A DNA stretch of 64,000 nucleotides, from contig NC_013854.1 in assembly GCF_000010725.1 (NCBI RefSeq), positions 2,447,001 to 2,511,000 of the forward strand, written 5' to 3'. The stretch comes from Azospirillum sp. B510. Its GTDB lineage: Bacteria > Pseudomonadota > Alphaproteobacteria > Azospirillales > Azospirillaceae. A program made the translations under genes and the position numbers. Each line of letters opens with the position of its first letter. Positions within the stretch are counted from its first letter, which is position 1. This document shows, piece by piece, positions 1 through 11,202 of the stretch. The notes beneath the pieces were generated by a model. It made no database searches, was not told where the DNA came from, and saw only the letters and a program-made list of their open reading frames with translations.

Positions 1-245
1 AGGATGGCGAGGCCGATGGCCGCCTCGGCGGCGGCGACGGTCAGGATGATCATGGCGAAGACCTGGCCGACCAGGTCGTGCAGGAAGGTCGAGAAGGCGA
101 CGAGGTTCAGGTTCACCGCCAGCAGCATCATCTCGATCGACATCATGATGATGATGACGTTCTTCCGGTTCAGGAAGATGCCAAGCACACCGAGCGTGAA
201 GATGATGGCCGAGACCGTCAGGTAATGTCCGAGACCGATCTCCAT
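1..245 (-). CDS. nuoK: NADH-quinone oxidoreductase subunit K (3' part cut by window edge)
   Basis: Small membrane subunit of respiratory complex I that takes part in proton translocation. The first 81 residues are visible and start [16 protein letters not shown]. Three hydrophobic helices carry the two conserved membrane glutamates of the family, one in [10 protein letters not shown] and one in [11 protein letters not shown]. The ATG lies 2 bases after the nuoJ stop, so the two are probably translationally coupled. The C-terminal end is outside the window. Family assignment is secure from length, helices and position in the nuo operon. Confidence 0.95.
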   Translation of the reverse strand, partial: MEIGLGHYLTVSAIIFTLGVLGIFLNRKNVIIIMMSIEMMLLAVNLNLVAFSTFLHDLVGQVFAMIILTVAAAEAAIGLAI

Positions 246-247
246 GA

Positions 248-862
248 TCACACGCCCTCCCCGGTCGTGACCTTGCGGATGGCGACCACGTCTTCCCGGC
301 GACGGGCGATCTGGACGCCGACATTCTGTTTGCGCACGCCGGCCCGGTGGCGCAGCGTCAGCACGATGGCGCCGATCATGGCGATCAGCAGGATGATGCC
401 CGACGCCTGGAACAGATAGACATACTGGGTGTAGATCAGCCGGCCCAGCGCATGGGTGTTGGTCACCTGATCGAGCGCCGGGGTCGGAGCGCCGATGGTG
501 GCGGCCACGTTCGGGGCGACGATCCAGCCGCCGAGCACCGCGGCCAGTTCGGCCAGCAGGATCAGACCGACCAGCGCGCCCAGCGGCAGCGCTTCCATCG
601 CGCCCTGGCGCAGTTCGCGGAAGTTGATGTCGAGCATCATCACCACGAACAGGAACAGCACGGCCACGGCGCCGACATAGACGATGACGAGGATCATCGC
701 GATGAACTCCGCCCCCATCAGGACGCAGAGACCGGCGGCCTGGAAGAAGGCGAGGATCAGATAGAGGACGGAATGAACGGGGTTCCGCGCCGAGATGACC
801 ATCACACCGGAGGCCACCAGCAGCGCGGCGAACACGTAGAAGGCGATGCCTTGGACTATCAT
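248..862 (-). CDS. nuoJ: NADH-quinone oxidoreductase subunit J
   Basis: Membrane subunit of complex I, 204 residues, with five predicted transmembrane helices, typical of NuoJ. The conserved second and third helices read [20 protein letters not shown] and an [23 protein letters not shown] segment. The extended, charged C-terminus after the last helix is usual in alphaproteobacterial NuoJ. It lies between nuoI (18-base gap upstream) and nuoK (2-base gap downstream), in normal nuo order. Confidence 0.97.
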   Translation of the reverse strand: MIVQGIAFYVFAALLVASGVMVISARNPVHSVLYLILAFFQAAGLCVLMGAEFIAMILVIVYVGAVAVLFLFVVMMLDINFRELRQGAMEALPLGALVGLILLAELAAVLGGWIVAPNVAATIGAPTPALDQVTNTHALGRLIYTQYVYLFQASGIILLIAMIGAIVLTLRHRAGVRKQNVGVQIARRREDVVAIRKVTTGEGV

Positions 863-880
863 CGTATTTCTCGCTTCCGC

Positions 881-1369
881 TTACCGGTAAGGAGCCTCGG
901 CCGCGAGGTTCTGGGCGATTTCCGCCTCCCAGCGGTCGCCGTTCGCCAGCAGCTTCTGCTTGTTGTAGAAGAGCTCTTCACGGTTTTCGGTGGAGAACTC
1001 GAAGTTCGGCCCCATGACCACCGCGTCGACCGGGCAGGCCTCCTGGCACAGGCCGCAGTAGATGCACTTGGTCATGTCGATGTCGTAGCGCGTGGTGCGG
1101 CGGCTGCCGTCGTCACGCGGTTCGGCCTCGATGGTGATGGCGAGAGCCGGGCACACCGCCTCGCACAGCTTGCACGCGATGCAGCGCTCCTCGCCGCTCG
1201 CATAGCGGCGGAGCACATGCTCACCACGGAAGCGCGAGCTGATGGGCCCCTTCTCATAGGGGTAGTTGATCGTGACCTTCGGCTTGAACATGTAGCGAAA
1301 GGTCAGCGCCATACCACAGACCAGCTCGGTCAGGAACAGGCTGCGCGCCGCGCGGTCGAGGAACGCCAT
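881..1369 (-). CDS. nuoI: NADH-quinone oxidoreductase subunit I (8Fe ferredoxin-type)
   Basis: Peripheral-arm subunit of complex I carrying the two tetranuclear clusters N6a and N6b that pass electrons towards NuoB. Two canonical CxxCxxCxxxCP motifs are visible: C63, C66, C69, C73 ([12 protein letters not shown]) and C102, C105, C108, C112 ([12 protein letters not shown]). The ORF is open 21 codons further upstream. I chose the internal ATG ([10 protein letters not shown]) because it gives 162 residues, the usual length, and a normal N-terminus. Confidence 0.97.
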   Translation of the reverse strand: MAFLDRAARSLFLTELVCGMALTFRYMFKPKVTINYPYEKGPISSRFRGEHVLRRYASGEERCIACKLCEAVCPALAITIEAEPRDDGSRRTTRYDIDMTKCIYCGLCQEACPVDAVVMGPNFEFSTENREELFYNKQKLLANGDRWEAEIAQNLAAEAPYR

Positions 1370-1478
1370 GGCCTCTTCGTCTCCTTCCTCGCCGGTGGGT
1401 CCCCCTGATCGGGGCGGCCCGCCGGCACTCAAATCGACAGTCAGTATCGGGTTCGGTGCGGATGGCTTTCGCCGCCGC

Positions 1479-2489
1479 TCACTTCGGCAGCCAGCCGAAG
1501 GTCACCAGCACGCCGGCGGTCAGCACGACCCAGAACAGCGAGAAGGGCAGGAAGACCTTCCAACCCAGCCGCATCAGCTGGTCGTAGCGGTAGCGCGGCA
1601 TCGTGCCGCGAACCCAGATGAAGGTGAACAGGCAGAACGCGATCTTCAGCAGGAACCACACGATGCCCGGCACCCAGGTGAAGGGCGCGAAGGGCAACGG
1701 GGGCAGCCAGCCGCCGAGGAACAGGATGCTCGTCATCGCGCTCATCAGGATCATGTTGGCGTATTCGCCAAGGAAGAAGAGCACGAAGGGGCCGGAGCTG
1801 TATTCGACCATGAAGCCGGCGACCAGTTCCGACTCGCCTTCCGGCAGGTCGAAGGGCGAACGGTTGGTCTCGGCCAGCGCCGAGATGAAGAACATGATGA
1901 ACATCGGGAAGAGCGGGATGGCGAACCACACCGTCTCCTGGGCCTTGACGATCGCCGTCAGGTTCAGCGACCCGGTGCACAGCAGGACGGTGACGAGGAT
2001 GAGGCCCATCGAGACCTCGTAGGACACCATCTGCGCCGCCGAGCGCAGGCCGCCGAGGAAGGCGTAGCGCGAGTTCGACGCCCAACCCGCCATCACGATG
2101 CCGTACACGCCCAGCGAGGAGATCGCGAACAGGTAGAGCACCCCGACATTGATGTTGGAAATCACCATCCCGTAATCGAAGGGGATGACCGCCCAGGCGA
2201 CCAGCGCCAGGAACATGGTCAGCATCGGCGCCACGTAGAACACCACGCGGTTGGCGCCCTCCGGCAGGATGTGCTCCTTGCTCAACAGCTTCAGCGCGTC
2301 GGCGAAGGTCTGCAACAGGCCGAACGGCCCGACGATCGTCGGGCCCTGGCGCAGCTGCATGGCGCCCAACACCTTGCGCTCGGCATAGACCAGATAGGCC
2401 ACCGAGATCAGCAGCGGCAGGACGATCGCCAGGATCTGCAGAACGATGATGATCAGCGGCAGGAGAAAGCCGCTCCAGAACTCAGCCAT
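1479..2489 (-). CDS. nuoH: NADH-quinone oxidoreductase subunit H
   Basis: Membrane subunit of complex I that forms the heel of the membrane arm next to the quinone site. It has 336 residues, about eight transmembrane helices, and conserved segments such as [20 protein letters not shown] and the acidic loop [19 protein letters not shown]. The start overlaps the nuoG 3' end by 8 bases. A 109-base gap separates it from nuoI. No irregularities seen. Confidence 0.98.
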   Translation of the reverse strand: MAEFWSGFLLPLIIIVLQILAIVLPLLISVAYLVYAERKVLGAMQLRQGPTIVGPFGLLQTFADALKLLSKEHILPEGANRVVFYVAPMLTMFLALVAWAVIPFDYGMVISNINVGVLYLFAISSLGVYGIVMAGWASNSRYAFLGGLRSAAQMVSYEVSMGLILVTVLLCTGSLNLTAIVKAQETVWFAIPLFPMFIMFFISALAETNRSPFDLPEGESELVAGFMVEYSSGPFVLFFLGEYANMILMSAMTSILFLGGWLPPLPFAPFTWVPGIVWFLLKIAFCLFTFIWVRGTMPRYRYDQLMRLGWKVFLPFSLFWVVLTAGVLVTFGWLPK

Positions 2490-4545
2490 GGGTGCCAGTC
2501 CTCTCCTGAGCAGGGCCCACCAGCGCTTCCGTGCAGTTGGCCATCGTCACCGACGCCCGGCTGATCGGGTCGGTCATGTAGAAGTTGCCGATCGGCGTCA
2601 CGAACGGGGCGGCGTCGACCGGGCCCTGGGCGCCGAAGGGCGCCCAGCTGGCCGGGGTCATCTCGCCGACTGCGCCGAAGACCGGGTTGGCCGCCATCAG
2701 CCGCTGACGCAGCTGGCCATGGGTGTCGAAGGGCAGCGTGGCACCCAGCGTTTCCGACAGGGCGCGGACGATCTTCCAGTCCTCGCGGGCCTCGCCCGGC
2801 GGGAAGACCGCCAGACGGGTGAGCTGCGGCCGGCCTTCGGTGTTGACGTAGACGGCGTTCTTCTCGGTGTAGGCGGCACCCGGCAGGATGACGTCGGCGC
2901 GATGGGCGCCGGCATCGCCATGGTGGCCCTGATAGACGACGAAGGCGTTGCCGAGCTTGGCCATGTCGATCTCGTCGGCGCCCAGCAGGTAGACGAAATC
3001 GATCTCGCCCTTCGAGGCGCCGTCGAGGATGCCGTGGATGTCGCGGCCGCCCTCGCCCGGCAGGAAGCCGGCCTCGATGCCGCCGACCCGCGCGGCGGCG
3101 GTATGCAGCACGTTGAAGCCGCTCCAGTCGTCGCGGAACATGCCATAGACCTCGCCGACCAGACGGGCGGCGGCCTGGACCGCGAGACCGTCGGCGCGCT
3201 GGAAGGCGCCCATGCCGACGATGATCATCGGGTTCTTGGCGGTGCGCAGCGTCTCGGAGAAGGGATGGCTGCCGTCGATCAGCTGCTGAAGCGTCTCCGG
3301 ACCGGAACCGATCACGCTGTAGGGATAGGTCAGGTCACGCTGCTCGCCGATCGAGGCGATGGTGACGCCGCCGGCCAGATAGCGCTTGCGGATGCGGGCG
3401 TTGACCAGCGTGCCTTCCCAGCGCGGGTTGGTGCCGACCAGCAGGATGACGTCGGCCTTCTCGATGCCGGCGATGCCCGAGTTGAACAGGTAGCCGGCGC
3501 GCACCGAGCTGTCGAAGCGGGCACCGTCCTGGCGGCAATCCAGATTGGCCGAGCCGAGCCGCGACAGCAGCTCCTTCAGCGCGAACTGCGCCTCGACATC
3601 GACCAGGTCGCCGGCGATGGCGGCGACGCGGTTGCCGGGCAGGCCCTTCAGGCGCGCCGCGACGGCGGTGAAGGCCTCGGCCCAGCTGGCCGGAACCAGC
3701 TTGCCGTTCTGGCGGATGTAGGGGCGGTCCAGCCGCTGGCGCTTCAGCCCATCATAGGAGTAGCGGCTCTTGTCGTTCAGCCACTCCTCGTTGATGTCGT
3801 CGTTGACGCGCGGCAGGACGCGCATCACTTCGGCGCCACGGGAATCGACGCGGATGTTCGAGCCGACGGCGTCGAGGACGTCAATGGTCTCGGTCTTGCG
3901 CAGCTCCCACGGGCGCGCCGTGAAGGCATAGGGCTTGTGGGTCAGGGCGCCGACCGGGCAGACGTCGGCGAGATTGCCCGACAGCTCCGACCCGATGGCC
4001 TTCTCGACGAAGGTGGTGATCTCCATATGCTCGCCGCGATAGACGGCGCCGACATCGGGAACACCGGCCACTTCGTTGATGAAGCGGACGCAGCGGGTGC
4101 AATGGATGCAACGGGTCATGATGGTCTTGATGACCGGACCCATATACTTGTCCTTGACCGCGCGCTTGTTCTCGCCATAGCGGCCGCGGTCGAAACCGTA
4201 GGCCATGGCCTGGTCCTGCAGGTCGCACTCGCCGCCCTGGTCGCAGATCGGGCAATCCAGCGGGTGGTTGATCAGCAGGAACTCCATCACGCCCTTGCGG
4301 GCCTTCAGGACGGTCTCGCTGTTGGTCTTGACGACCATTCCGTCGCCGCAGGGCATGGCGCAGGACGCGACCGGCTTGGGCGCGCGCTCCATCTCCACCA
4401 GGCACATGCGGCAGTTGGCCGGCACGCTGAGGCGCTCGTGGTAGCAGAAGCGCGGAATCTCGATCCCCAGCTGCTCGCAAGCCTGGAGGATCGAGGTGCC
4501 CGGCTCGACCTCGATCTCGATCCCGTCGATGGTCAGTTTCGGCAT
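2482..4545 (-). CDS. nuoG: NADH-quinone oxidoreductase subunit G
   Basis: Largest peripheral subunit of complex I, 687 residues, carrying an N-terminal 2Fe-2S ferredoxin domain (C34, C45, C48, C62) and further 4Fe-4S ligands (HCTRCVRF region), followed by a degenerate molybdopterin-oxidoreductase-type fold. Length matches the shorter alphaproteobacterial/mitochondrial type (about 690 residues), not the 900-residue E. coli type. It lies 15 bases after nuoF and overlaps nuoH by 8 bases. Confidence 0.97.
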   Translation of the reverse strand: MPKLTIDGIEIEVEPGTSILQACEQLGIEIPRFCYHERLSVPANCRMCLVEMERAPKPVASCAMPCGDGMVVKTNSETVLKARKGVMEFLLINHPLDCPICDQGGECDLQDQAMAYGFDRGRYGENKRAVKDKYMGPVIKTIMTRCIHCTRCVRFINEVAGVPDVGAVYRGEHMEITTFVEKAIGSELSGNLADVCPVGALTHKPYAFTARPWELRKTETIDVLDAVGSNIRVDSRGAEVMRVLPRVNDDINEEWLNDKSRYSYDGLKRQRLDRPYIRQNGKLVPASWAEAFTAVAARLKGLPGNRVAAIAGDLVDVEAQFALKELLSRLGSANLDCRQDGARFDSSVRAGYLFNSGIAGIEKADVILLVGTNPRWEGTLVNARIRKRYLAGGVTIASIGEQRDLTYPYSVIGSGPETLQQLIDGSHPFSETLRTAKNPMIIVGMGAFQRADGLAVQAAARLVGEVYGMFRDDWSGFNVLHTAAARVGGIEAGFLPGEGGRDIHGILDGASKGEIDFVYLLGADEIDMAKLGNAFVVYQGHHGDAGAHRADVILPGAAYTEKNAVYVNTEGRPQLTRLAVFPPGEAREDWKIVRALSETLGATLPFDTHGQLRQRLMAANPVFGAVGEMTPASWAPFGAQGPVDAAPFVTPIGNFYMTDPISRASVTMANCTEALVGPAQERTGTHG

Positions 4546-4560
4546 GGGAACGGGAACTCC

Positions 4561-5850
4561 TTACTCGGCCGCCAGCGGGGCGCTGTTGCGGTAGGCCTGG
4601 ATGCGCCGCTCGACCTCCGGACGGAAGTGGCGGAACAGGCCCTGGATCGGCCAGGCGGCAGCGTCGCCGAGCGCGCAGATGGTGTGGCCTTCGACCTGCT
4701 TGGTGACCTGCAACAGCATGTCGATCTCTTCCAGCCGCGCGTTGCCGGTGACCATGCGCTGCATGACCCGGCTCATCCAACCGGTGCCCTCGCGGCAGGG
4801 CGTGCACTGGCCGCAGGACTCATGGGCGTAGAAGGACGACAGGCGGGCGATGGCCTTCACGATGTCGGTGGACTTGTCCATCACGATCACCGCAGCGGTG
4901 CCGAGGCCGGACTGCACTTCGCGCAGGCTGTCGAAGTCCATCAGGACGGTGTCGCAGATCGATTTCGGCAGCACCGGAACCGACGAGCCGCCGGGGATGA
5001 TGCCCAGCAGATTGTCCCAGCCGCCGCGGACGCCGCCGGCATGCTTCTCGATCAGCTCCTTCAGCGGGATGCCCATCTCCTCTTCCACGTTGCACGGATT
5101 GTTGACGTGCCCGGAGATGCAGAAGAGCTTGGTGCCCGAATTCTTCGGACGGCCGAGGCCGGCGAACCAGGAGGCGCCGCGACGCAGGATGGTCGGGACC
5201 ACCGCGATCGATTCGACGTTGTTCACCGTGGTCGGGCAGGAATAGAGACCGGCCTGGGCCGGGAAGGGCGGCTTGTTGCGCGGCTGGCCCTTCTTGCCCT
5301 CGATCGACTCGATGAGCGCGGTTTCCTCGCCGCAGATGTAGGCGCCGGCACCGCGGTGGATGTAGACGTCGTAATCATAACCGGTGCCGCAGGCGTTCTT
5401 GCCGATCAGCCCCGCCGCATACGCCTCGTCGATGGCGCGCTGGACATTGGAGCCCTCGTTGTAGAACTCGCCGCGGATGTAGATGTAGCAGGCGCTGGCG
5501 CCGATGGCGAAACCGGCGATCAGGCAGCCTTCGATCAGCTTGTGCGGATCGTGGCGCAGGATGTCGCGGTCCTTGCAGGTGCCGGGCTCGCCCTCGTCGG
5601 CGTTGATGACGAGATAGACGGGCTTGTCGGTCACGTTCTTCGGCATGAAGGACCACTTCATGCCGGTCGAGAAGCCGGCGCCGCCACGGCCGCGCAGCCC
5701 AGATTGCTTCACCTGCTCGATGATCCACTCCCGGCCATTGGCCAGGATGGACGCCGTGTTGTCCCAGTCACCGCGCTTGCGGGCCCCGTCCAGACCGAAG
5801 TCCTGGAAGCCGTAGAGGTTGGTGAAGATGCGGTCCTCGTCGCGAAGCAT
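4561..5850 (-). CDS. nuoF: NADH-quinone oxidoreductase subunit F (NADH/FMN-binding)
   Basis: NADH dehydrogenase flavoprotein of complex I: binds NADH and FMN and starts electron transfer. The glycine-rich loop [13 protein letters not shown] (from residue 54), the [13 protein letters not shown] segment and the N3-cluster ligands [12 protein letters not shown] plus the later [12 protein letters not shown] cysteine are all present. Length 429 residues is normal. It is 16 bases downstream of nuoE. Confidence 0.98.
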   Translation of the reverse strand: MLRDEDRIFTNLYGFQDFGLDGARKRGDWDNTASILANGREWIIEQVKQSGLRGRGGAGFSTGMKWSFMPKNVTDKPVYLVINADEGEPGTCKDRDILRHDPHKLIEGCLIAGFAIGASACYIYIRGEFYNEGSNVQRAIDEAYAAGLIGKNACGTGYDYDVYIHRGAGAYICGEETALIESIEGKKGQPRNKPPFPAQAGLYSCPTTVNNVESIAVVPTILRRGASWFAGLGRPKNSGTKLFCISGHVNNPCNVEEEMGIPLKELIEKHAGGVRGGWDNLLGIIPGGSSVPVLPKSICDTVLMDFDSLREVQSGLGTAAVIVMDKSTDIVKAIARLSSFYAHESCGQCTPCREGTGWMSRVMQRMVTGNARLEEIDMLLQVTKQVEGHTICALGDAAAWPIQGLFRHFRPEVERRIQAYRNSAPLAAE

Positions 5851-5866
5851 CGCTGTCCCCTCCCCC

Positions 5867-6514
5867 TCAATCGTCCGCTTGCGCGGTGGTGGCGTCCGCT
5901 TGCGCGGTGGTGAAAGCCTTCAGAGTCGTCGGGCCGCCGACCGGCTCCGAGGATTGACGGCCGATCTGCGAACCGGGCTTCGGCGTCTCGCCGCGCGCCA
6001 GCGCGTCGAGGATGCGCTCGATATGTTCCGGGGCCACGTCTTCGTAGTAATCGTCACCGATCTGCACAACCGGCGCGTTGACGCAGGCGCCCGAGCATTC
6101 GACCTCGCCCAGCGTGAACTGGCCGTCGGCCGTGGTCTCGCCCATGCCGATGCCGAGCTTCCTCTTGCAGGCGTGGACGACGTCGTCCGACCCGCGCAGC
6201 CAGCACGGCGTGGTGGTGCAGACCTGGATGTGATGCCGGCCGACCGGGTTCTTGTTGTACATCGTGTAGAAGGTCGCGACCTCGTACACGCGGATGCGCG
6301 GCATGCCGAGCAGGTCGGCCACGGCGTCCATGGCGACGCGCGGCAGCCAGCCGCCGTTCTGGCGCTGGGCGACGTCCAGCAGCGGCATGCAGGCGCTGGC
6401 CTGCTTGCCGGCCGGATATTTGGCGATGATGCGCTTCGCCAGCTCCAGATTGTCCGGAGTGAAGGTGAAGCTGGTCGGCTCGGCGTGGCCGTGATCGGAA
6501 GCGGGCGCGCTCAT
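5867..6514 (-). CDS. nuoE: NADH-quinone oxidoreductase subunit E (24 kDa, 2Fe-2S)
   Basis: Peripheral subunit of complex I that holds the off-path 2Fe-2S cluster N1a. Ligands are C99, C104 ([10 protein letters not shown]) and C140, C144 (CSGACVNAP). The frame is open well upstream, but the ATG at 6514 gives a normal N-terminus and a 4-base ATGA overlap with the nuoD stop. The C-terminus after residue 175 is low in complexity and ends with a short duplication ([15 protein letters not shown]), encoded by a 21-base direct repeat at 5873-5913. Confidence 0.97.
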   Translation of the reverse strand: MSAPASDHGHAEPTSFTFTPDNLELAKRIIAKYPAGKQASACMPLLDVAQRQNGGWLPRVAMDAVADLLGMPRIRVYEVATFYTMYNKNPVGRHHIQVCTTTPCWLRGSDDVVHACKRKLGIGMGETTADGQFTLGEVECSGACVNAPVVQIGDDYYEDVAPEHIERILDALARGETPKPGSQIGRQSSEPVGGPTTLKAFTTAQADATTAQADD

Positions 6515-7770
6515 CGATCGATTTCTCCGAAAACGATGTCCATCGAGGCGATGTTGGCGACGGCGTCGGCCAGCATGTGCCCCTTCGACATGAAGTCCAG
6601 GCCCTGAAGATGGGCGAAGCCCGGCGCGCGGATCTTGCAGCGGTAGGGCTTGTTGGTGCCGTCGGACACCAGATACACGCCGAACTCGCCCTTGGGCGCC
6701 TCGATGGCGGTGTAGGTCTCGCCGGCGGGAACGTGGAAGCCCTCGGTGAAGAGCTTGAAATGGTGGATCAGCGCTTCCATCGAGCGCTTCATCTCGCCGC
6801 GCGGCGGCGGCGACACCTTGCGGTCCTGAACCTTGTAGGGACCGGCCGGCATCTCCTTGCAGCACTGGCGGATGATGCGCAGCGACTGCTTCATCTCCTC
6901 CATGCGGACCAGATAGCGCGCCCAGCAGTCGCCGGTCAGGCCGACCGGGACGTCGAACTCCATGCGGTCATAGACCTCGTAGGGCTGCGACTTGCGCAGG
7001 TCCCAGGCGACGCCGGAGCCGCGCAGCATCGGGCCGGTGAAGGCCCAGTCGAGCGCCTGCTCCTTGGTGACGATGCCGATGTCGACCGTGCGCTGCTTGA
7101 AGATGCGGTTCTCGGTCAGCAGGCTTTCGAGGTCGTCCATGAATTTGGGAAAACGCTCGGTGAAGGCCCAGATGTCGTCAAGCAGCCCGTCCGGAATGTC
7201 CCAGGCGACGCCGCCCGGCCGGAAATAGTTGGCGTGCAGGCGGGCACCTGACACCCGCTCGTAGAACTCCATGAGGATTTCGCGTTCCTCGAAGCCCCAC
7301 AGCGCCGGCGTGAGGGCGCCGACGTCGAGCGCACCGGTCGTGATCGACAGGATATGGTTCAGGATGCGCGTGATTTCCGAGAACAGCACGCGGATATACT
7401 GGGCGCGCAGCGGCGCCTTGATTTGCAGCAGATTCTCGATGCCGAGCACATAGGCGTGCTCCATGCACATCGGGCTGACATAGTCCAGCCGGTCGAAATA
7501 CGGCACGGCCTGGACATAGGTCTTGTACTCGATCAGCTTCTCGGTGCCGCGGTGCAGCAGGCCGATATGCGGGTCGCAACGCTCCACCACCTCGCCGTTC
7601 AGCTCCATCACCAGACGGAGCACGCCGTGGGCGGCCGGATGCTGCGGCCCGAAATTCATCGTGTAGGGCTTGATCTGCGTCTTGCTCTCCGGACCGGAGG
7701 CGCTGATGGCCGCACCCGGCCCCGTCGAGACGACGCCGGTCGCCGATTCGGTCGAAACGGTCATGCTCAC
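6511..7770 (-). CDS. nuoD: NADH-quinone oxidoreductase subunit D (49 kDa)
   Basis: Quinone-site subunit of complex I, related to the [NiFe] hydrogenase large subunit. Conserved stretches include [20 protein letters not shown], the [12 protein letters not shown] segment and the C-terminal [14 protein letters not shown] end. I chose the GTG at 7770, which overlaps the nuoC stop (GTGA) and sits 9 bases after a GGGAG ribosome-binding site. An ATG two codons later is the alternative. Separate nuoC and nuoD genes, no CD fusion. Confidence 0.97.
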   Translation of the reverse strand: MSMTVSTESATGVVSTGPGAAISASGPESKTQIKPYTMNFGPQHPAAHGVLRLVMELNGEVVERCDPHIGLLHRGTEKLIEYKTYVQAVPYFDRLDYVSPMCMEHAYVLGIENLLQIKAPLRAQYIRVLFSEITRILNHILSITTGALDVGALTPALWGFEEREILMEFYERVSGARLHANYFRPGGVAWDIPDGLLDDIWAFTERFPKFMDDLESLLTENRIFKQRTVDIGIVTKEQALDWAFTGPMLRGSGVAWDLRKSQPYEVYDRMEFDVPVGLTGDCWARYLVRMEEMKQSLRIIRQCCKEMPAGPYKVQDRKVSPPPRGEMKRSMEALIHHFKLFTEGFHVPAGETYTAIEAPKGEFGVYLVSDGTNKPYRCKIRAPGFAHLQGLDFMSKGHMLADAVANIASMDIVFGEIDR

Positions 7771-8396
7771 GGCTTCTTGCTCCCGTCCTGGAGGGCCGCC
7801 TTCTCATCGCCGGGCAGCATGACGTTGGTCATGCCTTCCCACGGGCTGAGGAAGTCGAAGGCGCGGAAATCCTGGGTCAGACGGACCGGCTCATAGACCA
7901 CGCGCTTCTGGTCCTCGTCATAGCGGGCCTCGACATAGCCGGTCAGCGGGAAGTCCTTGCGGAAGGGGTGCCCCTCGAAACCGTAGTCGGTGAGGATGCG
8001 GCGCAGGTCCGGATGATTCTCGAAGAAAATGCCGAACAGGTCCCACACCTCGCGCTCGAACCAGTTCGCGGCGCTGAAGACGGAAACGGCCGACGGGACG
8101 GGCGTGTCCTCGTCGGTGGCCAGCTTCACGCGCATGCGCCGGTTGTGGCTGTAGCTGAGCAGCTGGTAGACGACCTCGAACCGCTCCGCGCGGTCCGGGT
8201 AATCGACCGCGGTGATGTCGGTCAGCTGCTCGAACCGGGTGGCCGGGTCGTCGCGCAGCGTGGTCAGCACCGCCAGGATGGCCGGCCGTTTGACCGTCAC
8301 CATCAGTTCGCCGAGCCTCACCTCGACCTTCAGGACGTCGCCGCCGATCTTGGCGGCGATGACGTCCCCGAGTTCCTTCAACGCCTGTTCGGACAT
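7767..8396 (-). CDS. nuoC: NADH-quinone oxidoreductase subunit C (30 kDa)
   Basis: Peripheral-arm subunit of complex I, 209 residues. The family signature is visible as [21 protein letters not shown] and [20 protein letters not shown] followed by [20 protein letters not shown]. It overlaps nuoD by 4 bases and follows nuoB after a 98-base gap. Confidence 0.97.
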   Translation of the reverse strand: MSEQALKELGDVIAAKIGGDVLKVEVRLGELMVTVKRPAILAVLTTLRDDPATRFEQLTDITAVDYPDRAERFEVVYQLLSYSHNRRMRVKLATDEDTPVPSAVSVFSAANWFEREVWDLFGIFFENHPDLRRILTDYGFEGHPFRKDFPLTGYVEARYDEDQKRVVYEPVRLTQDFRAFDFLSPWEGMTNVMLPGDEKAALQDGSKKP

Positions 8397-8494
8397 GGGT
8401 GGGACCCTGCCTTCCTACTTGTCTTCAGCGCGCTTCTCTGTCCGGTCCCGGCCCCCGGAGCCCTGTCGGCTCCGGCCGGGTCCGGTCGCTGGGA

Positions 8495-9040
8495 TCAGCG
8501 GGCGATGCGGTTGCCGCGCTTGATCTTCTTCTGGAGCTGGAGGATGCCGTAAACCAGCGCCTCCGCCGTCGGCGGGCAGCCGGGCACATAGATGTCCACC
8601 GGCACGATCCGGTCGCAGCCACGCACCACCGCGTAGGAATAGTGGTAGTAGCCGCCGCCATTGGCGCAGGACCCCATCGAGATCACCCAGCGCGGCTCCG
8701 GCATCTGGTCATAGACCTTGCGGAGCGCCGGGGCCATCTTGTTGGTCAGGGTGCCGGCGACGATCATGCAGTCGGACTGGCGCGGGCTGGGACGCGGAAT
8801 CACGCCGAAACGGTCCAGGTCGTACCGGCTCATATAGGCGTGGATCATCTCCACCGCACAGCAGGCCAGACCGAAGGTCATCGGCCACAGCGAGCCGGTC
8901 CGGGCCCAGGCCAGCAGATCCTCGTACTTCGCCAGCACGAAGCCCTTGTCCTGGATCTCGTCGGAGACCGCGCGGATGTAGGCGTCCTGTTCCGGTCCGG
9001 GCGGAATCGGCGCCAGCGGCTTGGCGACCTCTACTCCCAT
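8495..9040 (-). CDS. nuoB: NADH-quinone oxidoreductase subunit B (PSST, cluster N2)
   Basis: Holds cluster N2, which reduces quinone. Cluster ligands are C60-C61 (GLACCAVEM), GSCANGGGY and [12 protein letters not shown]. The ORF is open 7 codons further up, but the ATG at 9040 (MGVEVAKPL) has an AGGAG site at normal spacing inside the nuoA tail and gives 181 residues. It overlaps the nuoA stop by 10 bases. Confidence 0.97.
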   Translation of the reverse strand: MGVEVAKPLAPIPPGPEQDAYIRAVSDEIQDKGFVLAKYEDLLAWARTGSLWPMTFGLACCAVEMIHAYMSRYDLDRFGVIPRPSPRQSDCMIVAGTLTNKMAPALRKVYDQMPEPRWVISMGSCANGGGYYHYSYAVVRGCDRIVPVDIYVPGCPPTAEALVYGILQLQKKIKRGNRIAR

Positions 9041-9399
9041 TCCAGAGCTCCTTTCTTCCACTCATAGATGAAGCCGATGGTCAGGATGCCGAGGAACAGC
9101 ATCATCGACCAGAAGCCGAACAGCCCGATGTCACCGAGCGCGATCGCCCACGGGAACAGGAAGGCGACCTCGAGGTCGAAGATGATGAACAGGATCGAGA
9201 CCAGATAGAACCGCACGTCGAACTTGGTGCGCGCGTCCTCGAACGGCTCGAAGCCGCATTCGTAGGGGGAGAGCTTCTCGGCGTCCGGGTTCTTCGGGCT
9301 GATGACGTAGGATGCCCCCACCATCACCGCGGCCAGCGCGATGCCGATCAGCAGAAACACCAGGATCGGAAGATACTCAATGATCAGCGGAGTCGACAC
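9031..9399 (-). CDS. nuoA: NADH-quinone oxidoreductase subunit A
   Basis: First gene of the nuo operon. Membrane subunit with three transmembrane helices, 122 residues, and the conserved segment [20 protein letters not shown]. The start is a GTG preceded by a strong GGAGG at six bases (TGGGAGGAACGCG then GTG). The operon promoter should lie in the gap above it. Confidence 0.97.
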   Translation of the reverse strand: MSTPLIIEYLPILVFLLIGIALAAVMVGASYVISPKNPDAEKLSPYECGFEPFEDARTKFDVRFYLVSILFIIFDLEVAFLFPWAIALGDIGLFGFWSMMLFLGILTIGFIYEWKKGALEWE

Positions 9400-9645
9400 C
9401 GCGTTCCTCCCATAAGCCCACGACCACGGGCGCCGTTCCAGCCGGGAAATCGGCGGAAGCGCAAAGCCGTGGCAGCCATGCCTTGGATTAGCCCATCAGA
9501 CGGGCCGGAATATATGCCGAGACCGTGGGCAAGGAAAGCGCTTTGAATCGCTTTTCACCACGCGGAAGGACAAGCTTGGCCTCGCGGGAGAGCTTGGTAA
9601 TACCACGTTTTTAAAATTCACAAAAGAAAAGACAATACGCATACG
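9400..9645. other. Gap upstream of nuoA: presumed nuo promoter region
   Basis: No gene is visible here. The region must contain the promoter of the minus-strand nuo operon. An A/T-rich patch around 9500-9515 (TATATT on the minus strand) could be a -10 element, but no -35 hexamer at clean spacing can be defended. The right end, 9601-9645, is unusually A/T-rich and lies just past the tRNA-Asp terminator. Confidence 0.4.
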
Positions 9646-9671
9646 AAAAAGGACCCGCGAATCGCGAGTCC
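9646..9671 (-). terminator. Rho-independent terminator of tRNA-Asp
   Basis: Nine-pair inverted repeat (arms 9651-9659 and 9663-9671, three-base loop) reading GGACTCGCG-ATT-CGCGGGTCC on the minus strand, with one G-U pair that only works in that direction. It is followed by five Ts (9646-9650). It sits about 43 bases past the 3' end of tRNA-Asp. Confidence 0.85.
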
Positions 9672-9713
9672 TTCAAAACTATTGGCGCTTTACGCCGAAT
9701 TTCAAAGAGGAAG

Positions 9714-9790
<77 letters not shown>

Positions 9791-9980
9791 GCAGAGCGAC
9801 TTGTTCGAAACAGCGGACCAACACATTGCCAACGGCTTGTATTTTCTGCTGTTTTTCACCGGGACCGTTGAAGGCCCCCGTCGTTCGGTGCGCGGTTTGT
9901 AGTCGTCCGGGCCGGCGCCTGTCAATCACCAAATTGCAAAAAATCACCTCGGAGGGAACCGCCTGGGCCGCCCCCTCCGC

Positions 9981-10208
9981 TCAAGGCATGCGGTGGGCGG
10001 CCCGGCGCAAAGCCTCCAACCGGTCGAACGCCTGCAACATGCCGGCCGACAGTTCGCGGTGGTCGACGGCATCGGGTCCACCAAATCGCGTCAGCGTCTC
10101 CTCCAACGCGCGGACGAGATGTTCGGCCACATCGAGATGCTTCTGTTCCAGCGCCAATTCCAGCGCGGCAAGGATACGGTCGCCGAGCCGCCGTTCATTC
10201 AAGGTCAT
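9981..10208 (-). CDS. Small conserved hypothetical protein
   Basis: 75 residues starting MTLNERRLGDRILAALELAL and predicted almost entirely helical, with an ALEETLTRFGGPDAVDHREL stretch. I recognise this as a type of short alphaproteobacterial hypothetical protein of unknown function. A TTG start five codons upstream is possible, but the ATG at 10208 has a GGGGA upstream and the better N-terminus. No operon partner is obvious; tRNA-Asp lies downstream on the same strand. Confidence 0.7.
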   Translation of the reverse strand: MTLNERRLGDRILAALELALEQKHLDVAEHLVRALEETLTRFGGPDAVDHRELSAGMLQAFDRLEALRRAAHRMP

Positions 10209-10373
10209 GCGTTTCCCCACCAAAGTCCGAGTGCCGTCGGCAAGCTGCCGCCACGGCCGCGTTGTTCATCGAGAATAGCAGTTTCATCACGGAACGGCGG
10301 CGGGATTTGCAAGCCCGCGCCATTTCGAAGGCCGCACTTCCGCACCCACCCCGCTCCATGCGATAGTCCGGCC

Positions 10374-10658
10374 ATGCCGCTCCGCACTCCGCTCCTTTTC
10401 CGATTCGGCGCTGCTCTGCCAGCCCTCGCGCTTCTGGCCGCCGGCCCCGCCACCGCTGCGGCCAACGTGTCAGCCGCCCAGGCCGAGGCGAAGGAGATCG
10501 CCAAATCGATGGGAAACTGCACGCCGGCGAAGGTCGACGTGTTGAGCTACACGGTCGGGCGGGAGAGCTCGACGACCTTCAAGGTCGGCTGCACCGAGGA
10601 CAAGGACGCCTTCGTCATCGTGCAATGCCGGTCGCGCATCTGCACTCTCCTTCGCTGA
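10374..10658 (+). CDS. Small secreted hypothetical protein
   Basis: 94 residues with a Sec-type signal peptide (MPLRTPLLFRFGAALPALAL then cleavage near AAGPATAAA-NVS). The mature part of about 65 residues has four cysteines (GNC, VGC, VQC, RIC), which could form two disulfides in the periplasm. The ORF is open further upstream, but the ATG at 10374 starts the signal peptide. I do not recognise the family. Confidence 0.65.
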   Translation: MPLRTPLLFRFGAALPALALLAAGPATAAANVSAAQAEAKEIAKSMGNCTPAKVDVLSYTVGRESSTTFKVGCTEDKDAFVIVQCRSRICTLLR

Positions 10659-10755
10659 GGCCCGCCCCAGCGGTAAATTCATCGCTTGTTAACCGCGTTC
10701 GCGTGCACTGTCCGAGACTCGATCATGGCGCGTGCGTAGCACTGGAAATGGCAGG

Positions 10756-11181
10756 ATGATGGGCGCGACGCGAATTGTTACGACGCCAAGCTGGCTCGGT
10801 CTTGCCCTGGCGATCGCCACCACGGCCTTGGCCGGCTGCACGTCTCCGCTCGGGCTGGCGGCGGCGGGCGCCGATGTCGTGACCCTGAACGCCACCAAGA
10901 AGACCATCGGCGACCATATCGTATCGGCGGCCACCGGGCGCGACTGCTCGATTCTCAGCTTCGAGAAGGACGGCGATTACTGTCCGGACAAGGTGGAGGT
11001 CGACCGCTCGCGCCTTTACTGCTACCGCACGCTGGCCGACGTCGAATGCCACCATATTCCGGACCCCTACCGCAACGGCAACACCGCGCTGGCCAGCCCG
11101 CCGCCGGACATCAGAACCGTGCCGCGCGGGAAGGGCTGGTTCGACGACGCGCCCCCCTACAGCCCGAACAGCGGGTCCTAG
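10756..11181 (+). CDS. Putative lipoprotein
   Basis: 141 residues. An N-terminal hydrophobic segment ends in the lipobox LAGC (TTALAGCTSPLG), so the protein is predicted to be lipidated at that Cys. The mature part has a central motif GDHIVSAATGRDCSILSFE and cysteine-containing YCPDKVEVDRSRLYCYRTLADVEC region, likely disulfide-bonded. A GTG at 10732 is an alternative start. Function unknown; the DUF-like core with GRDCS is one I have seen in Rhodospirillales lipoproteins. Confidence 0.75.
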   Translation: MMGATRIVTTPSWLGLALAIATTALAGCTSPLGLAAAGADVVTLNATKKTIGDHIVSAATGRDCSILSFEKDGDYCPDKVEVDRSRLYCYRTLADVECHHIPDPYRNGNTALASPPPDIRTVPRGKGWFDDAPPYSPNSGS

Positions 11182-11202
11182 GTCGGACCGCCCGAAGACG
11201 GT

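Noticed and set aside
2446..5913. Very long plus-strand open frame opposite nuoG and nuoF
   Set aside because: It is the antisense shadow of two conserved complex I genes in GC-rich DNA. Its translation has no domain and no start signal.
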